From Polyangiaceae bacterium (GTDB lineage Bacteria > Myxococcota_A > Polyangia > Polyangiales > Polyangiaceae), in NCBI GenBank assembly GCA_020849655.1, contig JADLFU010000212.1, positions 1 to 64,000 of the forward strand: a stretch of 64,000 nt of DNA, given 5' to 3'. Below, one piece after another: positions 18,259-26,342 of the stretch (position 1 is the first letter of the stretch; every line of letters starts with the position of its first letter). The position numbers and the translations under genes were made by a program. A model generated the notes under the pieces. It was not told where the DNA came from and ran no database searches. It saw nothing but the letters and a program-made list of their open reading frames with translations.

Positions 18259-19154
18259 GAGCTGCCCGCGTAGTCGCAGGTCTGCCCGGTGGCCTCGCAG
18301 CCGCCCGAGGGCTTGTTGTCAGGGCACTTCGCGCAGTCCCAGCGCTTGGTGCCAAATGAATCACGGCACGCGCAGCTGGTCTGACCATAGCCGCACGCGA
18401 GGCCGCTCAGCGGGCAGGCGTCCTTGTCGGAGGGCTGGGCGCTCGGACACTCGGCGCAGTTCCACTTGGTGCCGATCGCGATGCCCTCGCACGCGCACTG
18501 GACGGCGCCGAAATCGCAGCGCGCGGGCTGTCCGAAGCCGTTCTGGCAGGCGTCTCCGTCCTTGGGCGGGCTGGCGGGGCAGGCGTTGCACGCCCAGACG
18601 CTGTTCGCGCAGGTACACTGTTGATCGCCGTAGCTGCAGGTGGTGCCGGGCACGCTGCACTGGCTGGGCGGCAGCGGCCCGGGCTGGGTCGCCGGGCAAC
18701 CAGGCGGGTTGCCGCCCGCGCCAGCCACGGAGCCGCCGGCGCCCGCGGTCGTCCCCCCGGCCCCTGCGCCCGTCCCGCCCGCGACAGCGCCGCCCGCGCC
18801 GCCCGCGCCCGCGAGGGAGCCGCCCGCGCCCGCGACGCCCGCGCCTGCCGAGGTGCCCGCGCTGCCCGAGACACCGGCTGCTCCGGCGCCTCCCGATCCC
18901 GCCGCGGCTCCTCCCGAGCCGGCCTTCGATCCCGCCGCTCCGGCCGAGACCCCGCCGGTGCCTGCCTTCGCGCCGCCCGCGCCTGCGGTCGCGCCTCCCG
19001 CGCCGCTCGCGCCTCCCGCGGAGCCGCCTGCCGCGCCGGCGCCGGTGCCCGCCTTGCCCGCGTTGCCGAAGGCGACGTCGCCGCCTCCTCCGCACGCCGC
19101 CGTCATCAAGGAGCCGACCACCGCGAGCGACGCGACGCGAGCCAAGCGCTTCAT
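18207..19154 (-). CDS. Cys-rich surface lipoprotein with AGG linker and four repeats
   Basis: 315 residues. Signal AVVGSLMTAACGGGG, then about 120 residues of Gly/Ala/Ser linker, then four Cys repeats of about 38-45 residues. Each repeat starts CP...P and contains a pattern like C.YG...C.C....W.C..CP (for instance TCSYGDQQCTCANSVWACNACP). Eight cysteines per repeat suggests disulfide-stabilised units. Function unknown; probably a surface or matrix protein. It precedes the alpha-galactosidase-like gene on the same strand and may be cotranscribed. Confidence 0.78.
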   Translation of the reverse strand: MKRLARVASLAVVGSLMTAACGGGGDVAFGNAGKAGTGAGAAGGSAGGASGAGGATAGAGGAKAGTGGVSAGAAGSKAGSGGAAAGSGGAGAAGVSGSAGTSAGAGVAGAGGSLAGAGGAGGAVAGGTGAGAGGTTAGAGGSVAGAGGNPPGCPATQPGPLPPSQCSVPGTTCSYGDQQCTCANSVWACNACPASPPKDGDACQNGFGQPARCDFGAVQCACEGIAIGTKWNCAECPSAQPSDKDACPLSGLACGYGQTSCACRDSFGTKRWDCAKCPDNKPSGGCEATGQTCDYAGSSCVCKSGFPFGSSWSCN

Positions 19155-19339
19155 GGGCTCGAGTGTCGTGTCGCCGAGCGCGGATCGTCAAGGCGCAGGC
19201 GCGAAGATCTCGGAGATACCAGCGCGAGCGGAACCCTTTGCCCCTGGCAGAACCTCCGCGCGGTCGACGTCGGCGCCAGGAGCGGGCGCACCCATTTCGC
19301 TTGTGAGCGTGGGAGCCGGCGCGTACGGTCCGACATAAT

Positions 19340-20632
19340 ATGTCGGGTGTCGGACGAGCGATGGGGCCGTCGTGCAGGAGGTGCGGGCTCGGCGCGTGGC
19401 TGGCGGTCGCGTCGGTCGCCGCACCGGCCGGGGCGGTCGACTACTCGGCGAAGGGGGCGCTGCCGACGACCAGCACGCAGCTGCCGCAGAGCGACACGGT
19501 CGCCTACCCGACGACGAGCGGGACGTACCCGTGGGTGGTCGTGGCGCACGACCAGCTCGCCCGCGCGAGCGATCTCGTGGCGCTCGGGCAGCACCTCGCG
19601 AGCCACGGCGTCGTCGCGGTCGTCGCGGAGCTCTGCCCGTCGCCCGGCAGCGGCTGCGCGCCGTCTGCGTCGACCCTGGCCAGCAAGGTCGCCGTTGCCA
19701 AGTCTGTGCTGTCGTCGGCCTTCCTGCCCGTGAAGGTGGACACCGAGAAGCTCGGGCTCGTCGGCCACGGCACCGGCGCCTACGTGATCGCGGACGCCGA
19801 CGTGGCGGGCGTGGTGACGCGCGTCCTGCTCGATCCGAGGCACGCGCTCGCGACGCCGATCGGGCCCGCGACCGTGATGGCGAAGCAGCAGGCGCCCGTT
19901 CTCTCGCTGTTCGCGCCGCCCAACGACTGCAACGCGCTGGGGGTCTGGGAGCCCGCTGGCGTGCAGACCGGCGCGAGCGTGAGCGCGCTCGCGGCGACGG
20001 TGGTGAAGGCGAGCCACTGCGACGCCGCGCCCGAGTGGAGCGATTGCCCGGCCAAGTGCGGGCAGACGCCGCTCGTCGCGCGCGCCGCGAAGTTCCGGGG
20101 TGCGATGACGGCGTGGCTGCTCGGCAGGCTGAAGGGCGACGCGGCCGCGACCTGCGCGGTCTCACCGGCCGCGCTGGAGGGAGATCTGGAGCTGACCAAC
20201 GTCCGCGCGAACTTCCCCGCGCCATCCTGCGGCGGCGGCGGATCGGGCGGGTCGAGCGGCGCCGCAGGCAAGGCCGGCGCCGCAGGCAAGTCAGGCGCGG
20301 GTGGCGCAGCGGGCAAGGCGGGCGCCTCCGGCAAGGGTGGTTCGGGCGGCGCGGGGCAGGCAGGATCCGGCGGCGCAGCGGCGAAGTCGGGCTCGGGATC
20401 GCCACCCGGCGCCGCGGGCGCACCACCCGGCGCGGGGGGCGCGGCAGGTGGGAACCCCGACGACGGACGCAACCAGTACTTCGAGCTCGAGCAGCTGAAG
20501 CACGAGGGGCTCGGCGACGCCGAGGCGGCCCCCGCGTGCTCCGTCCGAGGCACCGACGCGCGAGCGTTCGGCTGGCTCGCGCCGCTCGGGCTCGCGCTCG
20601 CGTGGCGCCGCCGCGCGCGAGGTCGCGCGTGA
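19340..20632 (+). CDS. Alpha/beta-hydrolase-like exported protein with MYXO-CTERM-type tail
   Basis: 430 residues. Signal peptide LAVASVAAPAGAVDYSA, then a dienelactone-hydrolase/chlorophyllase-like fold: YPWVVVAHDQL, HLASHGVVAVV, and LGLVGHGTGAYV where the nucleophile elbow GxSxG is expected. The Ser position is Gly, so classical hydrolase activity is doubtful. After about residue 290 come an AGK/AGG linker and a tail ACSVRG...[21 protein letters not shown], matching the Cys-hydrophobic-Arg pattern of MYXO-CTERM sorting signals. ATG 19340; ATG 19361 is an alternative. First gene of a four-gene operon. Confidence 0.75.
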   Translation: MSGVGRAMGPSCRRCGLGAWLAVASVAAPAGAVDYSAKGALPTTSTQLPQSDTVAYPTTSGTYPWVVVAHDQLARASDLVALGQHLASHGVVAVVAELCPSPGSGCAPSASTLASKVAVAKSVLSSAFLPVKVDTEKLGLVGHGTGAYVIADADVAGVVTRVLLDPRHALATPIGPATVMAKQQAPVLSLFAPPNDCNALGVWEPAGVQTGASVSALAATVVKASHCDAAPEWSDCPAKCGQTPLVARAAKFRGAMTAWLLGRLKGDAAATCAVSPAALEGDLELTNVRANFPAPSCGGGGSGGSSGAAGKAGAAGKSGAGGAAGKAGASGKGGSGGAGQAGSGGAAAKSGSGSPPGAAGAPPGAGGAAGGNPDDGRNQYFELEQLKHEGLGDAEAAPACSVRGTDARAFGWLAPLGLALAWRRRARGRA

Positions 20633-21936
20633 AGCGCCGCACGGTCGCGGCGGTCCTGGTCGTCTGTGCGTCGGGAGCGGTGGCCGTGGCGGCGGGCGCG
20701 CCCCCGGCCGCGAGGCCGCGCGACGTGCTGACGAAGATGCGGCTCGAGGCGGCGCGCAGGGAGTACGTCGCGGGCCGCGTGGACGCCGCCGCGAAGAAGC
20801 TCGAGGAGGCGCAGAGGCAGTGCGAGCCGGACTGGTGCTCGGTCCCCGTGAAGGCGGAGGTCCTGCGCGATCTCGCGATCGTCCGCTCGGGTGGCCAGAA
20901 GCGGCACGACGACGGCGTGAAGCTCTTCGCCGCCGCGCTCGTGCTCGACCCGAAGCTGACGCTCCCCGGCACGCTCGCGACGAAGGACGTGCAGGCAGCG
21001 TTCGACCAGGCGCAGGGGCAGCTCGCCGCGAAGGCCTCGGCCAGCGCCGCCGCGGCGGCGTCCTCCTCCGCGCCACCACCGCCTCCTCCTCCGCCCCCGC
21101 CCGAGCCGCGCCCGGTGTCGTCGATAGGCCCGGTGAAATGGGTGCCGAACGTCGGCTTCACGCAGGAGGCGAGCGGCGTCCTGCCGGCGATCGCCGCGCG
21201 TCCGACCTCGCCGATCGTCCTCGAGCGCCCCACCGAGCTCGACACGTCGACCCAGACCGTGCGCGTGGGCTACGCGAAGGCCGGGCTCGCCCCCAGCGTG
21301 AAGGGCTTCCAGCCGTGCGATGCGCTCGAGGTCCCGGGCGTGGCGATGGGCCTCGACGGCGACTTCCACACGCCAGGCGCGCTCGTCGGCAACCGGGTGA
21401 TGTTCGACTCGTTCATCGGCCTCAACGGCGAGCCGAAGACGCCGTGCGGCAAGCTCGACAAGGCCAGCCTGAACTCGATGTCGGTCGGCTACGGCCTCGA
21501 TCTGCACCCGCCGCTGCCCGGGGTGCTGAGCGGGCTGTCGCTCGGCCCGTTCGTGATGGTGCGCTTCGACACGTACCGCGCGACGGCGCCCACGACGAAG
21601 CCGGGCTCCTCCGGGAGCGGCGACGAGGACTCGTCCGCGATCGGTCTTGGCGGGCGCTGGGGCGCTCACGCCCGCTGGCGGTTCGGGCGCCCCGAGCGCG
21701 GCGCGCACCTGACGCTCGATCTCGCGCGCACGTCGCGCTGGGCGCCGAAGCATCGCTCCGACTTCCTGCACTACCAGGCCGCGCTCGGGTACCGCTGGTT
21801 CGGCGTCTACGCCAGCGTGGAGCAGCGGTTCCGCTCGGTCGGCGGCGATCCCGACGTCGGCGACTTCGCCAGGCTGTACGCCAAGAACAACGGGATCAAG
21901 TCGATCACCTCCGTGGGACTCTCTCTCGTCTTCTGA
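20629..21936 (+). CDS. Exported protein, TPR-like N-terminus and beta-rich C-terminus
   Basis: 435 residues. A signal peptide (VAAVLVVCASGAVAVAAGA) precedes a helical region typical of tetratricopeptide-like pieces (REYVAGRVDAAAKKLEEAQ, FAAALVLDPKLTLPG). A proline-rich spacer follows, then a C-terminal half rich in alternating aromatic and glycine residues and ending GLSLVF, as in outer-membrane barrel proteins. Function unknown. GTG overlaps the stop of the upstream gene (GTGA). Confidence 0.7.
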   Translation: MKRRTVAAVLVVCASGAVAVAAGAPPAARPRDVLTKMRLEAARREYVAGRVDAAAKKLEEAQRQCEPDWCSVPVKAEVLRDLAIVRSGGQKRHDDGVKLFAAALVLDPKLTLPGTLATKDVQAAFDQAQGQLAAKASASAAAAASSSAPPPPPPPPPPEPRPVSSIGPVKWVPNVGFTQEASGVLPAIAARPTSPIVLERPTELDTSTQTVRVGYAKAGLAPSVKGFQPCDALEVPGVAMGLDGDFHTPGALVGNRVMFDSFIGLNGEPKTPCGKLDKASLNSMSVGYGLDLHPPLPGVLSGLSLGPFVMVRFDTYRATAPTTKPGSSGSGDEDSSAIGLGGRWGAHARWRFGRPERGAHLTLDLARTSRWAPKHRSDFLHYQAALGYRWFGVYASVEQRFRSVGGDPDVGDFARLYAKNNGIKSITSVGLSLVF

Positions 21937-21944
21937 GGATCTCG

Positions 21945-24044
21945 ATGCAACCGCTCCTCCGCTCGCTCGCGCCCACGCTCTCGCTGCTCCTCGCGCTCCC
22001 GAGCTGCGCGTCGACGATGTCGCTCTCCACCTTCGAGGGCACGGCGGGCGTGTCGTGGCCTGCGCTGCGGCCTGGCAGCCGCGTCCTCGTGCACGCGGGG
22101 CCGTCGTGCGATCTGCGGCATGGCACGAGCCTCCCTGGGGCGCTCGGCGCCGACAAGGGCGCGCCGAAGCTCGAGGGCGGCACCTCGGGCGTCGGCACGG
22201 TCGGGCGCGCGCTCGTCGACCCCGGGGCGAAGCGCGTCGCGTTCGAGCTCACGGGCGACGGGCGCACCGACTTCGTATCGATGCCGTTCGACGGCGCCGG
22301 CTGCCTGTACCCGCCCGATCTGCCGGGCTACGCCGAGGCCAAGGCCGCGACGGGCAAGCGCTTCGTGTTCGCGCCGTGGAAGCTCTCGTGCGACACCGTG
22401 CTCGCGGTCGGGCGGAGCGCGAGCGGGATCCTCTTCGAGGGCGAGGGCGCCGAGGTCACCGCGTCCGGCGTCGGGGTCTTCGACGACTCGAAGGGCGTGC
22501 CGATGCCGTGGGTGACCTTCTCGGCGAAGTTCGCCGTCCCGATGCAGACGTTCGACGCGTGCTTCGAGGCGGTCGAGTCCGAGCTCGCGAAGGCGCCGAC
22601 CGATCTGCGGCGGCTGCTGCACCTCGAGGACAAGCAGTGCGCGTCGTCCGACTACAAGGGCAAGCCGCACCTCGAGTGCACGTCGTCGCTCGGCGTCTGG
22701 CAGGTCGAGATCGACGACGTCACGCTGAAGGCGACGCTCCGGCACCAGACGCTCGGCACGGCGCATTTCCTGGGCCCGCGGCTGATGGACGGCGAGGCGT
22801 TCGCGAAGGTCGTCGTCGGCCTCGAGCTCGGCCAGGCGACCGACGAGCGTCAGGGCGCGGTCGTCCTCGCGATGACCGAGGCCGTGCGCGCGACGCTGGC
22901 GAGCGAGGCGGGCGGCGCGCGCGTGACGACGAAGCACGATCCCGCCGCGACCGTCCAGGTGCGCCTCTCGCTCGCCGATCTCTCCGTCGGTGAGCTGCAG
23001 ACCACCGAGGAGCGCGAGACCGTCACCTACCGTGACCACGAGGAGGATGTCCCGAACCCGAAGAAGGCCGAGCGCGACGCGACGGCAGACGCCGCCGAGG
23101 CCGCGGTGCCCGTCGCCGAGCAGGCGCTGAAGGACGCGGAGGCCAGGTTCGAGGAGTCCAAGAAGACACGAGAGCGCATCGCCGACGAGTGCCGCGACCA
23201 GGCGAAGAAGGCCGGCACCTGGGGCGGTATCCTGGGGGGCGCGGCGTGCGGCGCGGCCACCGACGCGGCGGCCGACGTGCTGCTCGTCAGCAGCGCCCGC
23301 TCGCAGCTGCAGAAGGCCCGGGCCGACGCGTCGTCCGCGCGCACCGCGGCCAACGCCGAGCCCGCGACGACCAGGCGCTGGGTGATGCTCCCGTGGACCT
23401 ACACGAAGAAGGCGTACCGCCGCACCGTCTCGGTGAACGTCGATCTCACCGTCGCGCCGAAGGGCGGCGAGCCGACCCGCGCGAACGAGCCCCTGCGCCT
23501 CGACCTGACCGACTGGGAGGTGCAGGCGGACGCTCGCCACGGCGTGAAGGGTCACGCTCCCGATGAGAACCTCCTGCGGCGCCCCGACGCGCTCGCCGAC
23601 CGGATCGCGTCGCAGGTCTCGGGGCACGTCCAGGCGCGCCTGCGCGCGGTGCTGCTCGCGGAGGAGCGCCGCACGGCCGCCGACGCGCTCGCGACGGCCG
23701 GCATCGAGGTCACGCGCGAGGACAACGTCGTCGTCGACGCGGCCGCGTTCGCCGCGGTCGGGTCGCGCATCGTGAAGGCCGAGCGCCGCGGCACCGCGAA
23801 GGTGTCCTCGAGCCCGATCGTCATCGACGGCATCGATCTTCGAGAGGGCGAGTGCCTGCTCGCGGTCGCGGCCGCGGTCGCCCCGGCCGACGCGCCCGTC
23901 GTGCTGTGGGCCAAGGATCGCCGCGTCATCGACGAGCGCGCGCGCAGCTCGGCGTTCGTCGAGCTCTGCGGGCCACCGAGGCCGTTCACGCTGGAGCTGC
24001 CGCGAGGAGGGACCGCCCGATGGGCCGTGTACCGGGTCAAATGA
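21945..24044 (+). CDS. Large lipoprotein with central coiled coil
   Basis: 699 residues. Lipobox in LLLALPSCAS. Beta-rich halves flank a charged Ala/Glu/Lys segment (residues ~360-470, for example AEQALKDAEARFEESKKTRER) likely to form a coiled coil, interrupted by a glycine-rich stretch GTWGGILGGAACGAA resembling a glycine-zipper. I do not recognise the family. ATG 21945 has GAGG seven bases upstream, just after the previous stop. Part of the operon 19340-24613. Confidence 0.7.
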   Translation: MQPLLRSLAPTLSLLLALPSCASTMSLSTFEGTAGVSWPALRPGSRVLVHAGPSCDLRHGTSLPGALGADKGAPKLEGGTSGVGTVGRALVDPGAKRVAFELTGDGRTDFVSMPFDGAGCLYPPDLPGYAEAKAATGKRFVFAPWKLSCDTVLAVGRSASGILFEGEGAEVTASGVGVFDDSKGVPMPWVTFSAKFAVPMQTFDACFEAVESELAKAPTDLRRLLHLEDKQCASSDYKGKPHLECTSSLGVWQVEIDDVTLKATLRHQTLGTAHFLGPRLMDGEAFAKVVVGLELGQATDERQGAVVLAMTEAVRATLASEAGGARVTTKHDPAATVQVRLSLADLSVGELQTTEERETVTYRDHEEDVPNPKKAERDATADAAEAAVPVAEQALKDAEARFEESKKTRERIADECRDQAKKAGTWGGILGGAACGAATDAAADVLLVSSARSQLQKARADASSARTAANAEPATTRRWVMLPWTYTKKAYRRTVSVNVDLTVAPKGGEPTRANEPLRLDLTDWEVQADARHGVKGHAPDENLLRRPDALADRIASQVSGHVQARLRAVLLAEERRTAADALATAGIEVTREDNVVVDAAAFAAVGSRIVKAERRGTAKVSSSPIVIDGIDLREGECLLAVAAAVAPADAPVVLWAKDRRVIDERARSSAFVELCGPPRPFTLELPRGGTARWAVYRVK

Positions 24045-24613
24045 GCGCGCGGGCGCTGGTCGTCGTCGCTGTCGCGCTCGCGAGCTGCGCGGACGAGAGC
24101 ACGTTGCCGAGCCGGGCGCCGCGCGGGTTCTACACGGCCGACGGCGGGCTCCTCGGGCCCGGCGGCGCGACGGGCTCGGCCGGCGCTCCCGCGAAGGGCG
24201 GGGGCACCGCGAGCGCTGGCACCTCGCAGGCGTGCGCCGGAGACCCGGACGAAGGGACGTTCGGCGTGGTCGTCGACGCCGAGGAGGAGACCCGCTCCGG
24301 GCTCATCGTGGAGAAGGGGCAGCGCGTCGCCATCACGGCGTCGGGCACGTGGTGCTGGGGCAGCTCGCCGGGGTGCTCGGGGCCCGACGGGACGCCGGGG
24401 CGGCCGCTGCCCTCCGAGCTGCCGGTGATGGTGGAGGGGGCCTATCTCGGCCAGCTCTCGCTTCGGATCGGCGCCTCGACGCTGGCGGTGGGCAGCGCGC
24501 GCGAGCTGTTCGCGCCGGCCTGCGGAGAGCTCGTCTTCTTCATGAACGATCGCCCCGGGTACACAGCCGACAACTCCGGCGCGCTGAAGGTCACGGTCGA
24601 GCTAGGCGACTGA
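24041..24613 (+). CDS. Lipoprotein with LecA-like sugar-binding domain
   Basis: 190 residues. Signal LVVVAVALASCADES, short Gly/Ala linker, then from about residue 65 a beta-sandwich pattern: FGVVVDAEEETRSGLIVEKG, VAITASGTWCWG, GPDGTPG, LSLRIG, and FMNDRPGYTADNSGALKV. The series (thickened edge strand, GPDG loop, ND.P..Y.DNSG) resembles PA-IL/LecA-like galactose-binding domains. Role is inferred as carbohydrate binding at the surface. ATGA overlap with the preceding gene. Confidence 0.65.
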   Translation: MSARALVVVAVALASCADESTLPSRAPRGFYTADGGLLGPGGATGSAGAPAKGGGTASAGTSQACAGDPDEGTFGVVVDAEEETRSGLIVEKGQRVAITASGTWCWGSSPGCSGPDGTPGRPLPSELPVMVEGAYLGQLSLRIGASTLAVGSARELFAPACGELVFFMNDRPGYTADNSGALKVTVELGD

Positions 24614-24639
24614 CGTCCGGGCGCGCGCGCGGGACGCAG

Positions 24640-25725
24640 CTACCGTCCGCGACCCCGCTGCGAGGTCGGCGGCGGCTCGCGGGGCGGCTCGCGCATCTCG
24701 CGCACCCCGAGCTTCAGCCGCCGCATGACGGCCGCCCGCTGGCGCTCCTTGTACTTCGCGTGGGAGGCGTCGCCGAGCTCGTTCGACGCCTCGGTCTTCT
24801 GATCGACGAGCTGGAACTCGCACAGCACGAACGCCACCGGGCCGAGCGCTCGCGCCTCCGCAGGCGCGCGGTCGAGCACCGCGTCGGGCAGCCGCACCGG
24901 CATGTCGACGACGAAGTGCATCACGCGGTAGCTCTCGGCGCTGAAGGTGTTGTCGCTCGGCGTGTACTCGTCGTCGATCGTCCCCTGGAGCCCGCCGACG
25001 AACCGCGCGAGGTGCGGGTGCGCCTGGCAGTAGCTGCGAAAGTGGAAGATGGTGTTCACGCTCTGCCCCGGCACCGTGTAGCTGAACGGGAACAGGCGCT
25101 CCGTCAGGTACAGCAGCACCGGCAGCAGGTCGTCGACCGCGCGCGTGACGATGCGAAACCGGAGCTTGTCGTAGATCTGCGCCGCCGAGGTCTCCGACTT
25201 GGAGAGGAGCTTCGTGTAGAGCGAGTCCTTGTTCTTCCGGCCGCCGATGAACTCGATGATGGGGAACCGCTCGGCCAGCATCGCGCCGATGACGCGGAAC
25301 ACCTTGTCCTCCACGAGCTGGAACAGCTCCTGCGGCGAGATCGGCAGCGTGAACAGGAGCTCGCGCGCGTCGAGGTGGTGCATGATGTGGGTCGCCTTCA
25401 GGATCGAGCACGCGCACACTTGGCGGTGCCCCTTGCCCGACGCGAGCATCATCAGCTCCTCGACCGACGCGTGCTCGACCGGCTTCGGGATGGCGAGCTC
25501 GAAGTTGCGACGCAGGTAGGCGACCGCCTCGTCGCGCAGCGCGTTCATCCGCGCGCGGTCCCGCGGATCGCCGGGCTGGAACTCCTGCACCGTGAGCCAC
25601 GCCGCGATGTCCGCCTCGGACTCGAAGTTGAGCCGGTGCCAGTCGATCACCGAGTCTCCCCGCAGGATGAGGCGCAGGGCCTCCACGTCCGCGAGGGACA
25701 TCTCTCCCAGCTGCTTCAGCGCCAT
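24640..25725 (-). CDS. RelA/SpoT-like nucleotidyltransferase-related protein (divergent)
   Basis: 361 residues, soluble. The central segment GGRKNKDSLYTKLL, IYDKLRFRIVTRAVDDLLPVL aligns by eye with the RxKxxxS...K...i.D..g.Ri motif of (p)ppGpp synthetases. Flanking parts are unlike RelA: there is no HD, TGS or ACT domain. It could make alarmones, modify RNA like toxSAS enzymes, or be catalytically altered. ATG 25725. The C-terminus is Arg/Pro-rich. Family membership is my reading of a short motif only. Confidence 0.5.
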   Translation of the reverse strand: MALKQLGEMSLADVEALRLILRGDSVIDWHRLNFESEADIAAWLTVQEFQPGDPRDRARMNALRDEAVAYLRRNFELAIPKPVEHASVEELMMLASGKGHRQVCACSILKATHIMHHLDARELLFTLPISPQELFQLVEDKVFRVIGAMLAERFPIIEFIGGRKNKDSLYTKLLSKSETSAAQIYDKLRFRIVTRAVDDLLPVLLYLTERLFPFSYTVPGQSVNTIFHFRSYCQAHPHLARFVGGLQGTIDDEYTPSDNTFSAESYRVMHFVVDMPVRLPDAVLDRAPAEARALGPVAFVLCEFQLVDQKTEASNELGDASHAKYKERQRAAVMRRLKLGVREMREPPREPPPTSQRGRGR

Positions 25726-25737
25726 CGGGCGCCGAGC

Positions 25738-25989
25738 TTACACCTCGGGCCGCGTCGTCCACACGAGCGCGTCCGCGCTGAAGCTCCGCAGCACGTTCCG
25801 ACCGCAGACGCCGCACTGCCAGCCCACGTCGAACCTCGGCTCGGACGGGTGCATCGTGTGCGCCGGCGCGTGCTCCTGCTCACCGTCGGGCGTCCGCGCG
25901 TAGGCCTGGACGACGAGCCGCTGCTCGTCGAGCTCCGCGACGAGGGACGCCTGACACTCGCAACGGCTCTGCACGGTCGCTCTCTGCAT
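25738..25989 (-). CDS. Small putative zinc-ribbon protein (83 aa)
   Basis: Starts MQRATVQSRCECQASLVAEL and ends with GWQCGVCGRNVLRSF. The CxC and CxxC pairs could bind one zinc ion. No signal peptide. ATG at 25989 is favoured over longer reading, which would run into the ilv control region. Immediately upstream of the RelA-like gene on the same strand (12-nt gap), so probably cotranscribed. Function unknown. Confidence 0.55.
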   Translation of the reverse strand: MQRATVQSRCECQASLVAELDEQRLVVQAYARTPDGEQEHAPAHTMHPSEPRFDVGWQCGVCGRNVLRSFSADALVWTTRPEV

Positions 25990-26069
25990 GGTGCGACGCG
26001 CTCTAATCGAGCCGCGATCGCCCGAGAAGCCGCGTCGCAACCAAAATGTGACTCGCCGCGATATTTGTC

Positions 26070-26097
26070 TTGACGCGCGGCGCAACGCGGGTATCTT
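26070..26097 (+). promoter_or_regulatory. Predicted sigma-70 promoter of the ilv-leu operon
   Basis: TTGACG (26070-26075) and TATCTT (26092-26097) are separated by 16 bp, in an AT-richer patch. The expected start site is near 26103-26106, only a few bases before the leader ATG at 26110. Confidence 0.6.
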
Positions 26098-26109
26098 CGC
26101 CGCTCGAAG

Positions 26110-26247
26110 ATGACCCACGTCGTCGACGCAGCGATCCCCGGCACCACCCTCGGCGTGGTCGCGTCGGGCGTCGGCGTCGAGGGCGTCGTCGTCATTCGGG
26201 TCTCGCTCCTCGGGCTCCTTCTTGGGCTCGCTCGAGGGTGCGGATAG
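26110..26247 (+). CDS. ilv operon leader peptide (45 aa)
   Basis: ATG to TAG, 45 codons, of which 10 are Val, 7 Leu and 2 Ile. They cluster in [20 protein letters not shown] (codons 20-39), recalling the VVVIRV-like runs in enterobacterial ilv leaders. The peptide has no other role; ribosome stalling at branched-chain codons would set the fold of the RNA behind it. The last codons GGG TGC GGA are themselves the 5' arm of the antiterminator. The predicted promoter leaves almost no 5' untranslated region, so translation may be near-leaderless. Too short for routine annotation. Confidence 0.82.
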   Translation: MTHVVDAAIPGTTLGVVASGVGVEGVVVIRVSLLGLLLGLARGCG

Positions 26248-26288
26248 CCGACCAGGTCAGAAGAACCAGGAACACGGCCTCCGCACCC
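26236..26288 (+). promoter_or_regulatory. Antiterminator pairing of the ilv attenuator
   Basis: GGGTGCGGA (26236-26244, leader codons 43-45) is perfectly complementary to TCCGCACCC (26280-26288). Inside it GCCG (26247-26250) can pair with CGGC (26275-26278). The 3' arm is the 5' arm of the terminator, so the two structures exclude each other. Confidence 0.75.
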
Positions 26289-26320
26289 GGAAAGCGAACC
26301 CGGGTCCGGAGGTTTTTTTT
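26278..26320 (+). terminator. Intrinsic terminator (attenuator) before ilvD
   Basis: CCTCCGCACCCGG (26278-26290) pairs with CCGGGTCCGGAGG (26300-26312), 12 of 13 pairs, over a 9-nt loop, followed by eight T (26313-26320). It lies between the leader stop codon and ilvD, so it acts as an attenuator rather than a gene-end signal. Confidence 0.9.
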
Positions 26321-26342
26321 CGCACAGCGAAGGCCACCTCCC

